From CAYJUM01 sp964478915 (GTDB taxonomy: Bacteria; Nitrospirota; Nitrospiria; Nitrospirales; Nitrospiraceae): a stretch of 11,360 nucleotides of DNA. This document shows, in pieces, positions 1-6,502 of the stretch. The DNA lies in the NCBI GenBank assembly GCA_964478915.1, contig CAYZKG010000088.1, forward strand, positions 1 to 11,360. The letters run 5' to 3'. The notes below the pieces were generated by a model. It had not been told where the DNA came from. It was given only the letters and a program-made list of their open reading frames with translations, and searched no databases. Made by a program: the position numbers and the translations under genes. Numbering within the stretch: the first letter of the stretch is position 1; every line of letters begins with the position of its first letter.

Positions 1-38
1 TAAGATCGTCGGCAGCGTCAGATGTGTATAAGAGACAG
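1..38 (+). other. Untrimmed Illumina Nextera adapter (sequencing artefact)
   Basis: Bases 6-19 read TCGTCGGCAGCGTC and bases 20-38 read AGATGTGTATAAGAGACAG. Together they are exactly the Nextera Read 1 adapter, whose last 19 bases are the engineered Tn5 mosaic end. Bases 1-5 (TAAGA) match the last five bases of i5 index 517 (GCGTAAGA, from memory), which is what should precede this adapter in the library molecule. This stretch is library-construction DNA left at a contig end, not a transposon in the organism. It creates a false GTG start at 24 whose product begins MYKRQ, a translation of the adapter. Genomic sequence begins at base 39. Confidence 0.97.
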
Positions 39-728
39 GCGGTGCACCGCGTCGAGCATGACCTCGAGGCGGTCCGCGCGTTGGGTCTTGTCCCGAAGGT
101 CAGTCGGCCGGCCCTGTACACCGCTCCGGAAGATGAAGCGGAGGCTTCAAAACTCCTTGAAGAATTAGGAGTGAAGAAAACTCACCTGGAAGGGAAGCCG
201 TTGGTCATGCTCCATCCCGGGGCGCGCTACTGGTTTAAGGCTTGGCCGGGCGAACGATTCGCCGAGTTGGCCGACCGTCTGGTCGCCGCGACCGGCTGCC
301 AGATCCTCGTAGCCGGGGATGCCCGGGATCAGCAATTGGCTGAGTCGATTCAGAGATTGAGCCGGACCGCGCTCACAATCCTGGCCGGTCGCACGACCCT
401 CCTGCAGCTTGCCGCTGTGTTGAAGCGATGCACGTTGTTCGTTGGCAACGATAACGGCCCGATGCACATGGCCGCCGCCTTGGGCATACCCGTCGTGGCC
501 TTGTTTGGGCCCTCCGATCCGGCGACGTGGGGACCCCGAGATGACCGGGCGGTGGTGTTGTACAAGGGCCTGGACTGCCGACGATGCTTCCACCCGACCT
601 GCTTCCGAGGAGAGGAGAGTTGCATGAAGCTGATCTCCGTGGACGAAGTCTTTGCCACGGCAACCAAACTGTTGGAAGGATGGCCGTCGCTGACCGCGGA
701 GCAACGGGCGGCGCCGCCCGGCGACTGA
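39..728 (+). CDS. Glycosyltransferase family 9 (ADP-heptose:LPS heptosyltransferase-like), 5'-truncated
   Basis: The visible 229 residues are the C-terminal two thirds of a GT9 enzyme; the family is usually about 330-360 residues. GT9 enzymes move heptose or a related sugar from a nucleotide donor onto lipid A-core or another glycan at the cytoplasmic face of the inner membrane. Counting from base 39, the HPGARYWFKAWP block at residues 59-70 starts the GT-B C-terminal domain and includes the conserved Lys67. GNDNGPMHMAAALGIPVVAL starts at 136 and is followed by FGPSDP, the donor-binding signature of the family. Four cysteines (180, 183, 188, 195) near the end form the Cys-rich tail seen in many members. 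The N-terminal acceptor domain is lost because the contig begins inside the gene; the apparent GTG start at base 24 is adapter. Donor and acceptor cannot be told from the sequence, so no waa symbol is given. Confidence 0.92.
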   Translation, partial: AVHRVEHDLEAVRALGLVPKVSRPALYTAPEDEAEASKLLEELGVKKTHLEGKPLVMLHPGARYWFKAWPGERFAELADRLVAATGCQILVAGDARDQQLAESIQRLSRTALTILAGRTTLLQLAAVLKRCTLFVGNDNGPMHMAAALGIPVVALFGPSDPATWGPRDDRAVVLYKGLDCRRCFHPTCFRGEESCMKLISVDEVFATATKLLEGWPSLTAEQRAAPPGD

Positions 729-740
729 GGGGCGAACGGG

Positions 741-935
741 GTGGAGCATAAGAAGCCAGAGGCCGAGTCCCTCGTCATCCGCAACCTTCTTCGGTGCGGT
801 GAATTGACGGCCCTGTGCATGGAGCTGCGCAGGGCTGTCCTGAGGCAGACCCACGCGGATCGGGATATCGAGAAAATGCTGATGGCAGAGTTCCGACTCT
901 CCAAGGAACGGGCATGGCGTCGGAACTCTTCCTGA
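741..935 (+). CDS. Small hypothetical protein upstream of a nucleotidyltransferase
   Basis: This is a 64-residue open frame with a GTG start 12 bases after the GT9 stop and a GAGG purine run about nine bases upstream. It ends 22 bases inside the following nucleotidyltransferase gene. The product is charged and looks mostly helical (for example ELTALCMELRRAVLRQ at residues 21-36), with no membrane segment and no family that I recognise. Codon use resembles the neighbours. The short overlap with a nucleotidyltransferase-fold gene resembles the layout of two-gene MNT-type or AbiE-like modules, so it may encode a partner of that protein, but I see no diagnostic HEPN (RxxxxH) or DNA-binding motif. 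It could also be a non-coding stretch read as an ORF. Confidence 0.5.
   Translation: MEHKKPEAESLVIRNLLRCGELTALCMELRRAVLRQTHADRDIEKMLMAEFRLSKERAWRRNSS
903..907 (+). promoter_or_regulatory. Ribosome binding site for the nucleotidyltransferase gene
   Basis: AAGGA lies six bases before the ATG at 914. It favours that start over the in-frame ATG at 815, which would overlap the small upstream gene by about 120 bases and add a Gly/Arg/Pro-rich leader unlike the family. Confidence 0.55.
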
Positions 936-1453
936 TCACGACCCTCAGGGAGGTGGCCTGGGCGCTGAACGAACGGAGGATGGACTATGCCCTCGCCGGG
1001 GGGCTGGCCTATAGCGCCTTGGTTGAACCCCGCGCGACCACCGATGTGGATGTGCTGATCCTGCTGGAGGCGACGAGCCCGGATCAGGTCGCCCTGCTGT
1101 TCTCCGGTGTGTTTGATTCCGTGGTCCCGCATCGGGCTCCGATGCCGTTCAAGGGGGTCTCTATTTGGAGGGTCATCGGAATCAAGGACGAGCGAGAAGT
1201 CATCGTGGATCTTCTCCTCGCACAATCAGAGTTTCATAGGCAGGCGTTGACGCGAAAACGGATCGTCGAGTTTCAGGGATTGGCGCTGCCGATCGTGACA
1301 CTTGAGGACCTGATCCTTCTCAAATCCATGGCTGGCCGCCTTCAAGATCTGGCCGATATCGAGCACATCAGCCAGCAGCTCGATTTACAGGTTGACTGGC
1401 CGTACGTGGAGGCTTGGCGTGACAAGCTGGGCCTTCCAGTGATTCGTCCTTGA
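914..1453 (+). CDS. Nucleotidyltransferase-fold protein (DUF6036/AbiEii-like)
   Basis: This is a 179-residue soluble protein of the polymerase-beta-like nucleotidyltransferase superfamily. The signature is visible: Gly29-Gly30 in ALAGGLA, then RATTDVDV with Asp44 and Asp46, and a third acidic residue, Asp99, in VIVDLLL. These three Asp residues are the usual metal ligands. The C-terminal TLEDLILLKSMAGRLQDLAD is the helical segment common in small DUF6036-like or AbiEii-like members. Such proteins transfer a nucleotide to an unidentified protein, RNA or small molecule; some are toxins of toxin-antitoxin pairs. The catalytic residues look intact. It overlaps the 64-aa gene upstream and precedes a GT2 gene by 25 bases. 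A role in sugar-nucleotide supply is unlikely because it lacks the longer NDP-sugar pyrophosphorylase fold. Fold assignment is firm; substrate is unknown. Confidence 0.8.
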   Translation: MASELFLITTLREVAWALNERRMDYALAGGLAYSALVEPRATTDVDVLILLEATSPDQVALLFSGVFDSVVPHRAPMPFKGVSIWRVIGIKDEREVIVDLLLAQSEFHRQALTRKRIVEFQGLALPIVTLEDLILLKSMAGRLQDLADIEHISQQLDLQVDWPYVEAWRDKLGLPVIRP

Positions 1454-1478
1454 CGCGAGACTGTTTTCGTAGAAGAAC

Positions 1479-2396
1479 ATGAGCCGATTCACGCCGGTGG
1501 TCAGTGTCGTCATCCCCGTCTTCAACGGGGCGCCGTTCGTGGCCAAAGCCGTGGCCAGTGTTCGAGCGCAGAGCGGCTGCAGGCTGGAGATCATCGCCGT
1601 GGATGATGGCTCGACCGATGGGACCCAGGCGGTTCTGGCAGACCTCTCCCGAGGCGACGACATGATCTGGCTTCAGCAGGATCACGGCGGTCCGGCTCGA
1701 GCACGCAACCGAGGCATTGCCCAGGCACGGGGCCAATTCGTGGCTCTGCTGGATTGCGATGATGTCTGGCTGCCGGGTAAGCTGGAAGCTCAGCTTGTCG
1801 TGATGCGCTCGCGCAGTGAGGTCGGAGTAGTGCACTCCGACTACGAGGTGGTGGATGCCGGCGGGACCGTCCTCGAGCGCGTGGCGGCGCGGTACAGCCC
1901 CGAACCCTTGGTGCGGGCATTTGTGGGAGGACATGCGGCGCTGCCCTCCACCCTGCTGATCCGACGTCAGGTCTTGGAGAAGGTCGGTGCTCTGAACCCT
2001 GAGCTATATGGCTCTGAAGATTCCGATCTGGCGATTCGGTTGTTCGCCGCCACGCAGTTTGAATGCATCGATCGGGTTCTGGTCCGGAAGCTCCAGCGAG
2101 GACACGGGTTCCGAGACATGGCCTTCGACGAGCAGACCCACAAGGAAAAGATCCTTGCCAGTCGCGAGCGCTTTCTCGCCAACTTGGAACGGATGCAGCC
2201 GCTGACGAGGGAACAGCAAGCGGCGCTCAACCGTGAATGGGCGAACTACTTTCTCAACCGAGGCGCTGCGGCTCAGAAGGCCCAGCGATTCGTCGAAGCG
2301 CGACGGTTCTATTGGAATGCCGTGAAGGCCGCGCCAGGGCGGCTGCGCGCCTACACCCGCCTGCTGCGGGTACTGGTCTCATCACGGTCGGCATGA
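1479..2396 (+). CDS. Glycosyltransferase family 2 (first copy)
   Basis: This 305-residue GT-A enzyme would transfer a sugar from an NDP-sugar to a growing glycan in the cytoplasm. The N-terminal VSVVIPVFNG strand leads to the nucleotide-binding AVDDGSTDG motif (Asp42, Asp43). GGPARARNRGI follows at about 71-80, then the metal-binding LLDCDDVW motif (Asp92, Asp94, Asp95). GSEDSDLAIRL at 178-188 supplies the likely catalytic base (Glu180/Asp181). There is no membrane segment. After the catalytic domain, residues from about 255 form a helical tail with a TPR-like stretch (RFVEARRFYWNAVKAAP). The ATG at 1479 is preceded by only a weak purine run (AGAAGA) and fits the family N-terminus. The stop overlaps the start of the methyltransferase gene in an ATGA arrangement, so the two are probably translationally coupled. 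Donor and acceptor are unknown. Confidence 0.93.
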   Translation: MSRFTPVVSVVIPVFNGAPFVAKAVASVRAQSGCRLEIIAVDDGSTDGTQAVLADLSRGDDMIWLQQDHGGPARARNRGIAQARGQFVALLDCDDVWLPGKLEAQLVVMRSRSEVGVVHSDYEVVDAGGTVLERVAARYSPEPLVRAFVGGHAALPSTLLIRRQVLEKVGALNPELYGSEDSDLAIRLFAATQFECIDRVLVRKLQRGHGFRDMAFDEQTHKEKILASRERFLANLERMQPLTREQQAALNREWANYFLNRGAAAQKAQRFVEARRFYWNAVKAAPGRLRAYTRLLRVLVSSRSA

Positions 2397-3118
2397 TTTC
2401 GATAGGGTATGTAACGGAGTTGTATCGGCGTTATGCTCACGATCTCAAAGCGGTCCGACGGCAGCAATACTGGTTCCATCGGCGACACGACAATGCGCTT
2501 GTTCGCCGCCTGCGGAAACTCAGGCTCCGTCGCTACATGCTGTTTCCGGCGCTCGATGATCTGGAGGCCGAGGTCACATACCTCCTGATCCGGGACAAGC
2601 GCCCCAAAGTGATGCTCGAAATCTCGCCCAATGCAGGGTGGTCCACCACTTGGATTTTGAGCGCGTTGAGAGACAATGGCGACGGTGAATTGTGGTCTTA
2701 CGATCTTCACGACACGAGCGCCCGGTTCGTGCCCAAAGCGCTGGCCCGTGGGCGCTGGCATTTGGTGCAGGGGGATGCCAGGGATACCACGAAGACAGCG
2801 CCGCGCTTTGACTACCTCTTCCTCGATTCGGACCACCGCAAAGAGTTTGCCGAATGGTACGTCGAGGCGTTGTTGCCGAGAGCACGGCGTGGAACCGTTG
2901 TCAGCGTCCATGATGTCTTCCACTCAGGGATGCCGTCCGAAGAGGGTGCTGTCGTGCAGGCCTGGCTGGAGAAACAGGGCCTTTCCTACTGGACGGTGGC
3001 CTCAGCGGTCGATCAGGAGGTCTTGAACGCCGTCCTGGATGAACGCGCTCGCCTTGGACTGGACTTCGTGATCCATCCGCTCGGCAGCACCAACTCGATG
3101 ATGTTCTTTGAAGTCTAG
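2393..3118 (+). CDS. Class I SAM-dependent methyltransferase (Methyltransf_24-like)
   Basis: The 241-residue product has a Rossmann methyltransferase fold. Motif I is LEISPNAGWST at residues 75-85; its first glycine position is Ser78, which I take as a subfamily trait. An acidic residue after strand 2 (WSYDLHD, Asp104) should bind the SAM ribose. Further along are QGDARD at 126-131, YLFLDSDH at 141-148 and SVHDVFH at 161-167. The last two resemble the Asp/His positions of metal-dependent O-methyltransferases and sugar-modifying methyltransferases. A basic N-terminal region (residues 10-50) precedes the domain. The start at 2393 overlaps the GT2 stop as ATGA. An earlier in-frame ATG at 2237 would overlap GT2 by 160 bases and is rejected. 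In this operon it probably methylates a sugar hydroxyl, but the substrate is inferred from context only. Confidence 0.85.
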   Translation: MISIGYVTELYRRYAHDLKAVRRQQYWFHRRHDNALVRRLRKLRLRRYMLFPALDDLEAEVTYLLIRDKRPKVMLEISPNAGWSTTWILSALRDNGDGELWSYDLHDTSARFVPKALARGRWHLVQGDARDTTKTAPRFDYLFLDSDHRKEFAEWYVEALLPRARRGTVVSVHDVFHSGMPSEEGAVVQAWLEKQGLSYWTVASAVDQEVLNAVLDERARLGLDFVIHPLGSTNSMMFFEV

Positions 3119-3161
3119 TTCTCCGAGCGGGCGAATCTTCTGCGAACCGGGTCGGCATTCC

Positions 3162-3166
3162 GAGGA
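3162..3166 (+). promoter_or_regulatory. Ribosome binding site for the second GT2 gene
   Basis: GAGGA lies seven bases before the ATG at 3174 and decides that start. The in-frame TTG at 3108 would sit inside the methyltransferase end and add 22 residues before the first beta strand. It lies in the longest gap of the operon (3119-3173), where I see no promoter or terminator. Confidence 0.65.
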
Positions 3167-3173
3167 CTACGCC

Positions 3174-4073
3174 ATGGCGAAAGTCGGCGTCGTGATGACG
3201 CTCTACAATGCCCGCGAGCACATCGACGAGGCAATCCAAAGCGCCTTGGCTCAAACCTACACGGATCGCGAAATCCTCGTGATCGATGACGGCTCCACCG
3301 ATGGGTCTGGAGAAGTCGTCAGGCGCTTCGGCGATGCGGTCCGGTACGAGTATCAGCCGAACAGTGGGGCGGCCAGAGCAACAAATCGAGGCGTGGCTCT
3401 CACCTCCGGCGAGTATATCGCGTTTTTGGAAAACGACGATGCCTGGCTCCCCGAGAAGCTGGAGCGCCAGGTGGCGGTCCTCGATGCCAACCCCGACATC
3501 GGTGCTGTCAACTGCGATCTTCGCTACTTCTCAAAGACGAGCCAGCCGCTGCCGAACATCATCCACGGGTACTGCCCCAGCGACCCGCACTGCCGGCTGT
3601 TCCTCAAGGGCTTCAATTTCATGCTTTCGGCGCTTATCGTGCGCCGGGGCGTGTTTGAGGCGACAGGGGGGTTTCACGAAGGGTTCAAGGCGGCAGGTCT
3701 CCAAGACGTGGAATGGTATCCCCGGTTGATCGACGCGACCAGGGTGCACTGGATTCCGGAGACACTGACGTTCTTCCGCCGGCACGAGCCCCGCATCGCC
3801 TCGGAGATCGTCCTGTTCAACACTGAATTGTTATTGGAGTGCCTCTGGAAGCGGTACGGCCATGATCCGTGGAAGCGCCGTTACCTGATCGAACAGAAGA
3901 TCTCGTTGCTGTCCGATCGCGGCAAACAAAGGCTGCGCGGCGGTCACACCGAGGAGGGAAGGGCAGACCTCAAGTCCGCCCTCCGTCTGGCCGCGCGAGA
4001 ACGGGCAGCCGGCAAAATGGCGCTGCGTTCGGCAATGCGGCTGATGCGTTCCTATCTAAGCCCTTTGCCCTAA
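3174..4073 (+). CDS. Glycosyltransferase family 2 (second copy)
   Basis: This 299-residue GT-A glycosyltransferase has VIDDGSTDG at 37-45 (Asp38, Asp39) and NSGAARATNRGVAL at 63-76. Its metal-site motif is FLENDDAW at 84-91, so Glu86 stands where the usual first Asp is, with Asp88 and Asp89 kept. The acceptor or catalytic motif is GLQDVEWYPRL at 175-185, where most relatives have an E-D-x-D/E pattern; Asp178 and Glu180 remain. Both variants occur in active GT2 enzymes as far as I know. The C-terminal 80 residues are helical and lack membrane segments. Over nearly the whole length it resembles the GT2 at 8364-9248, including the tail, so the two are paralogues. The membrane protein gene begins three bases after its stop. 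Sugar specificity is unknown. Confidence 0.93.
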   Translation: MAKVGVVMTLYNAREHIDEAIQSALAQTYTDREILVIDDGSTDGSGEVVRRFGDAVRYEYQPNSGAARATNRGVALTSGEYIAFLENDDAWLPEKLERQVAVLDANPDIGAVNCDLRYFSKTSQPLPNIIHGYCPSDPHCRLFLKGFNFMLSALIVRRGVFEATGGFHEGFKAAGLQDVEWYPRLIDATRVHWIPETLTFFRRHEPRIASEIVLFNTELLLECLWKRYGHDPWKRRYLIEQKISLLSDRGKQRLRGGHTEEGRADLKSALRLAARERAAGKMALRSAMRLMRSYLSPLP

Positions 4074-4076
4074 GAA

Positions 4077-5924
4077 ATGGAGAGCGGCGCGGCACAGAGG
4101 GCTTCCTGCATCCCCCCGTGTCCCTTCTGGCTCCTGGCAGCGACCTATCTTCTCTATCTCGGGCTCGTGACCAGAGAGAGCTTGCCGATCTTTGCACAGA
4201 TCGAATGGCTGCACGAGGGAGAGCGACTGGGGACCGCTCAGATGGTGCTCGACGGGGGCATCCCCTTTCGTGATGTCTACCTGACCCACGGTCTGTTTTC
4301 AAACATCATCAGGCCGCTGGTGGCATTTTGGATGTTCGGGGAATCGTTGGCGGCGGATCGGCTGTTTGGCCTGCTCGTCGAGCCACTGAGCTATGTGGCG
4401 GCAGCCTTCTATGTGTGGAAGGTCTTCCCAACCGTCTCGTGGCGCCTAATCGGTCTGGTTGGATTCGCGCTTTACCCCCTGCATCTGGAGCCTCGCCACA
4501 TCATCGTGTTTTTGACTCTAGGATTTTTGACGGCGTGGACCTACGAACGTCGAAAGATCTGGCTCGTGGTGGCCGGGATCTTTGCCGGGCTGGCTTTTGT
4601 GGGGAGCACGTTGGATCATGCAGGATTCCTGCTCGGCACCGTTCTGGCGCTCCCTGTCATCCTACTCATCGAAGCAAGGCTATTGCGGACTCCGGCGGCC
4701 ATGGAAGGGGGATGCGCCGCTGCCACAACTCTGCAGGAGGTGGCTTTGCCGCTGGGAGGCGGGGTCGTGCTCGGTCTGGCACCCTTTCTGGGGTATCTCG
4801 TCGTGACCGGAACAACGGGCGCATTCCTCAACGATACGATCCAGCGTGTTCTGTTTGATACAGTGGTCAGGCGGGACCCGTACCCGGCGCTGTCCTTCAT
4901 GAACGCAATGTGGTATGTCGTCCCGGCATTTTATGTTATTGTGGCGGCCAGCGTTATGGTGAGGCTCCGCTACCGGGGAGAAGAACATTGGAGGCCCCTT
5001 TATCCGACGCTCCTTTTCGGGGTGTTGAGCTTCGGGTACGCGATGCGGGGATGTTGCGAGGTCTACGGGAAGCTGGCTATAGTGTCCTTTCCGTTTATCG
5101 TGGGGCTCATCTACGTGCTCTTCGTCATGGATCATGAGCGCCGGCAAGAGGCCGGTAACTCCCGGGGCAGAGCGCTCGTTCTGTTCCTGACCGCGGCGTG
5201 GACGCTTGCGATCCTGTTCCATGCGCTGAGCCGGGAGTGGGGCGACAAACAATTCATCCCAAGAGTTCTGTTTCCGGTTCTGGCTGTGCTTCTGCTCAGT
5301 GCGACCGTCGCAGCCTTGACGGACTGGGGCCAATGCCGCCGGTGGGCGCGGGGCCTGACCGTTGCCTGCCCGCTGGCCGCGGTGATCCTCGGGGCCTGCT
5401 TCTTTCATGATGCCAAGCCCCACCTGCTCTCCGCCCAACTCAAGAAGCCGCGGCTGGTGAAGGACCTCACGCGCCTTGCCCCATCATTGCTCCAGAACAG
5501 CGGACGACTGACTCGGGACCAACCGCCGTATGTGCGAGATGAGCTCCTGTCATACCTGGAGACGGCATCCAGACGCCAAACCCGTGCGGTGATCTTGGCC
5601 GTGGGAGCAGGGGTCTACTACTTTCTGGCCAACACCTCTCCTCCCAACCGGTTTCCCGAGGTGTATCATGCGCAGGTCGAGCGCTCGGCGCTGGAAGTGG
5701 TCAAGGGCTTGGAGCGGACCGGAGCCGAGGTTCTCGTCGCGTGTATGGATCACGGAAAGGCCATAACCGGATGGCCTATGAATGGTCGGCTGTCACAATT
5801 TCTCAGCGACCGTTACACCGACAGTGGCCAGCGCGTGCACAGCGCGTTGCTGGGGCCTGACTGCCCCTTCGAGGTGTGGGTGCCACGGCCGTCCACAATC
5901 CTGCCATCGGCAGTCACAGGATAA
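4077..5924 (+). CDS. Multi-pass GT-C-like glycosyltransferase / membrane glycan protein
   Basis: The 615-residue protein has about 12-14 hydrophobic segments between residues 16 and 442 and then a soluble C-terminal domain of about 170 residues. The first segment is followed by an external loop with acidic residues (IEWLHEGERL, Glu43 and Glu47) and then DGGIPFRDVYLTHG at 59-72. This is the layout of GT-C enzymes of the PMT/ArnT (GT39, GT83) kind, where acidic residues in the first loop act in catalysis on a polyprenyl-phosphate sugar. Such enzymes work on the periplasmic side of the inner membrane. The C-terminal domain (RAVILAVGAGVYYFLAN at 503-519) would be periplasmic by that model. I do not recognise a named subfamily, so a glycan-processing membrane protein of another kind is possible. 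ATG is three bases after the preceding stop with no clear ribosome site, suggesting coupling. The next gene starts one base after its stop. Confidence 0.72.
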   Translation: MESGAAQRASCIPPCPFWLLAATYLLYLGLVTRESLPIFAQIEWLHEGERLGTAQMVLDGGIPFRDVYLTHGLFSNIIRPLVAFWMFGESLAADRLFGLLVEPLSYVAAAFYVWKVFPTVSWRLIGLVGFALYPLHLEPRHIIVFLTLGFLTAWTYERRKIWLVVAGIFAGLAFVGSTLDHAGFLLGTVLALPVILLIEARLLRTPAAMEGGCAAATTLQEVALPLGGGVVLGLAPFLGYLVVTGTTGAFLNDTIQRVLFDTVVRRDPYPALSFMNAMWYVVPAFYVIVAASVMVRLRYRGEEHWRPLYPTLLFGVLSFGYAMRGCCEVYGKLAIVSFPFIVGLIYVLFVMDHERRQEAGNSRGRALVLFLTAAWTLAILFHALSREWGDKQFIPRVLFPVLAVLLLSATVAALTDWGQCRRWARGLTVACPLAAVILGACFFHDAKPHLLSAQLKKPRLVKDLTRLAPSLLQNSGRLTRDQPPYVRDELLSYLETASRRQTRAVILAVGAGVYYFLANTSPPNRFPEVYHAQVERSALEVVKGLERTGAEVLVACMDHGKAITGWPMNGRLSQFLSDRYTDSGQRVHSALLGPDCPFEVWVPRPSTILPSAVTG

Positions 5925-5925
5925 G

Positions 5926-6321
5926 ATGGCCAGAGCTGACGACCACTCCAATCGCTCCTTCGGTCTGGTCCTGGGCTGGGCACTGCTGGCTCTCGCTGCT
6001 GTCCGGTTTGCGTGGGCCGGCGTGCTGTCCTGGTGGCTCTTGGGAAGCGCTCTCGTGTTATTCGCCGCCGCCTTGACAGTGCCTTGGGCGCTGGGCCCTC
6101 TCCGAACGGCATGGATGAAACTTGCTGCTGTTCTGGGATTCATCAATGCTCGGATTCTCTTGACGATTGTCTTTGCCGCGCTGGTCACCCCTATCGCGGT
6201 TGTCCTGAGGGTATTCGGCCGGAACCCCATCAGGCTGGCGGCCGATGGCCAGCCCGGTTCGTATTGGCGATCGCGCCGACCTGAAGAGTTCACGGCCGGG
6301 CGGATGGAGCGGCAATTCTAA
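5926..6321 (+). CDS. SxtJ-family small membrane protein
   Basis: The 131-residue protein has hydrophobic segments at about 12-28, 33-55, 63-76 and 77-97, and a basic, polar C-terminal tail with YWRSRRPEEF at 113-122. The short N-terminus (SNRSFGLVLGWAL), the GFINARILLTIVF segment and the closing FGRNPIRL...YWRSR pattern are what I recall for the SxtJ family. Members of that family are encoded next to O-carbamoyltransferases and are named after a gene in saxitoxin clusters; no biochemical function is established to my knowledge. The ATG at 5926 is one base after the preceding stop, with AGGA overlapping that stop codon. It is followed by the DUF5989 gene and the carbamoyltransferase, the expected company. 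It probably docks the carbamoyltransferase or its acceptor at the inner membrane (inference). Confidence 0.82.
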   Translation: MARADDHSNRSFGLVLGWALLALAAVRFAWAGVLSWWLLGSALVLFAAALTVPWALGPLRTAWMKLAAVLGFINARILLTIVFAALVTPIAVVLRVFGRNPIRLAADGQPGSYWRSRRPEEFTAGRMERQF

Positions 6322-6322
6322 C

Positions 6323-6329
6323 GGGAGGA
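6323..6329 (+). promoter_or_regulatory. Strong ribosome binding site for the 50-aa membrane peptide
   Basis: GGGAGGA stands five bases before the ATG at 6335, the best Shine-Dalgarno match noticed in the window. It supports the 50-residue product over the longer in-frame reading that begins at 6245 inside the SxtJ-like gene. Confidence 0.75.
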
Positions 6330-6334
6330 TAAGA

Positions 6335-6487
6335 ATGGGTTCGTTTCTGAGCGAGCTGTGGGCGTTCATGCGCGAACGGAAGAAATTCTGGCTGGCGCCG
6401 ATTATTCTTGTGCTGCTGCTGTTCGGCGCCTTGCTGGTCTTCACTGAAGGCTCCGCGGTCGCGCCGTTTATCTACACGCTGTTTTAG
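6335..6487 (+). CDS. DUF5989 / SxtK-like single-pass membrane peptide
   Basis: This 50-residue protein has a charged amphipathic start (FLSELWAFMRERKKFW), one hydrophobic span at about 20-37 (LAPIILVLLLFGALLVF) and a short tail ending PFIYTLF. Size and pattern, above all the LWxFMRERKKFWLxPI motif, match the DUF5989 family. That family is found beside SxtJ and carbamoyltransferases and, as I recall, corresponds to SxtK of saxitoxin clusters. By the positive-inside rule the Arg/Lys-rich N-terminus should be cytoplasmic, so it could contact the soluble carbamoyltransferase encoded next. The gene lies 13 bases after the SxtJ-like stop and 15 before the carbamoyltransferase start. Function is unproven; the family call is fairly firm. 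Confidence 0.85.
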   Translation: MGSFLSELWAFMRERKKFWLAPIILVLLLFGALLVFTEGSAVAPFIYTLF

Positions 6488-6490
6488 GCC

Positions 6491-6496
6491 GAGGGA
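6491..6496 (+). promoter_or_regulatory. Ribosome binding site that fixes a TTG start
   Basis: GAGGGA lies six bases before the TTG at 6503. This, together with the canonical family N-terminus (MKILGISAFYHDSAAAL) encoded right after, shows that TTG is the true initiation codon of the carbamoyltransferase gene. Confidence 0.7.
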
Positions 6497-6502
6497 CAAG
6501 GC

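Noticed and set aside
20..38. Tn5 mosaic end that could be read as the end of a natural transposon
   Set aside because: The full Nextera adapter precedes it and there is no transposase; it is library DNA.
350..1225. 291-residue open frame on the - strand
   Set aside because: Antisense to GT9, the small gene and the nucleotidyltransferase, all of which show family motifs or continuous coding on the + strand.
3119..3173. Longest gap in the operon as a possible internal promoter or terminator
   Set aside because: No convincing -10/-35 pair and no stem followed by a T run; only a ribosome site at its end.
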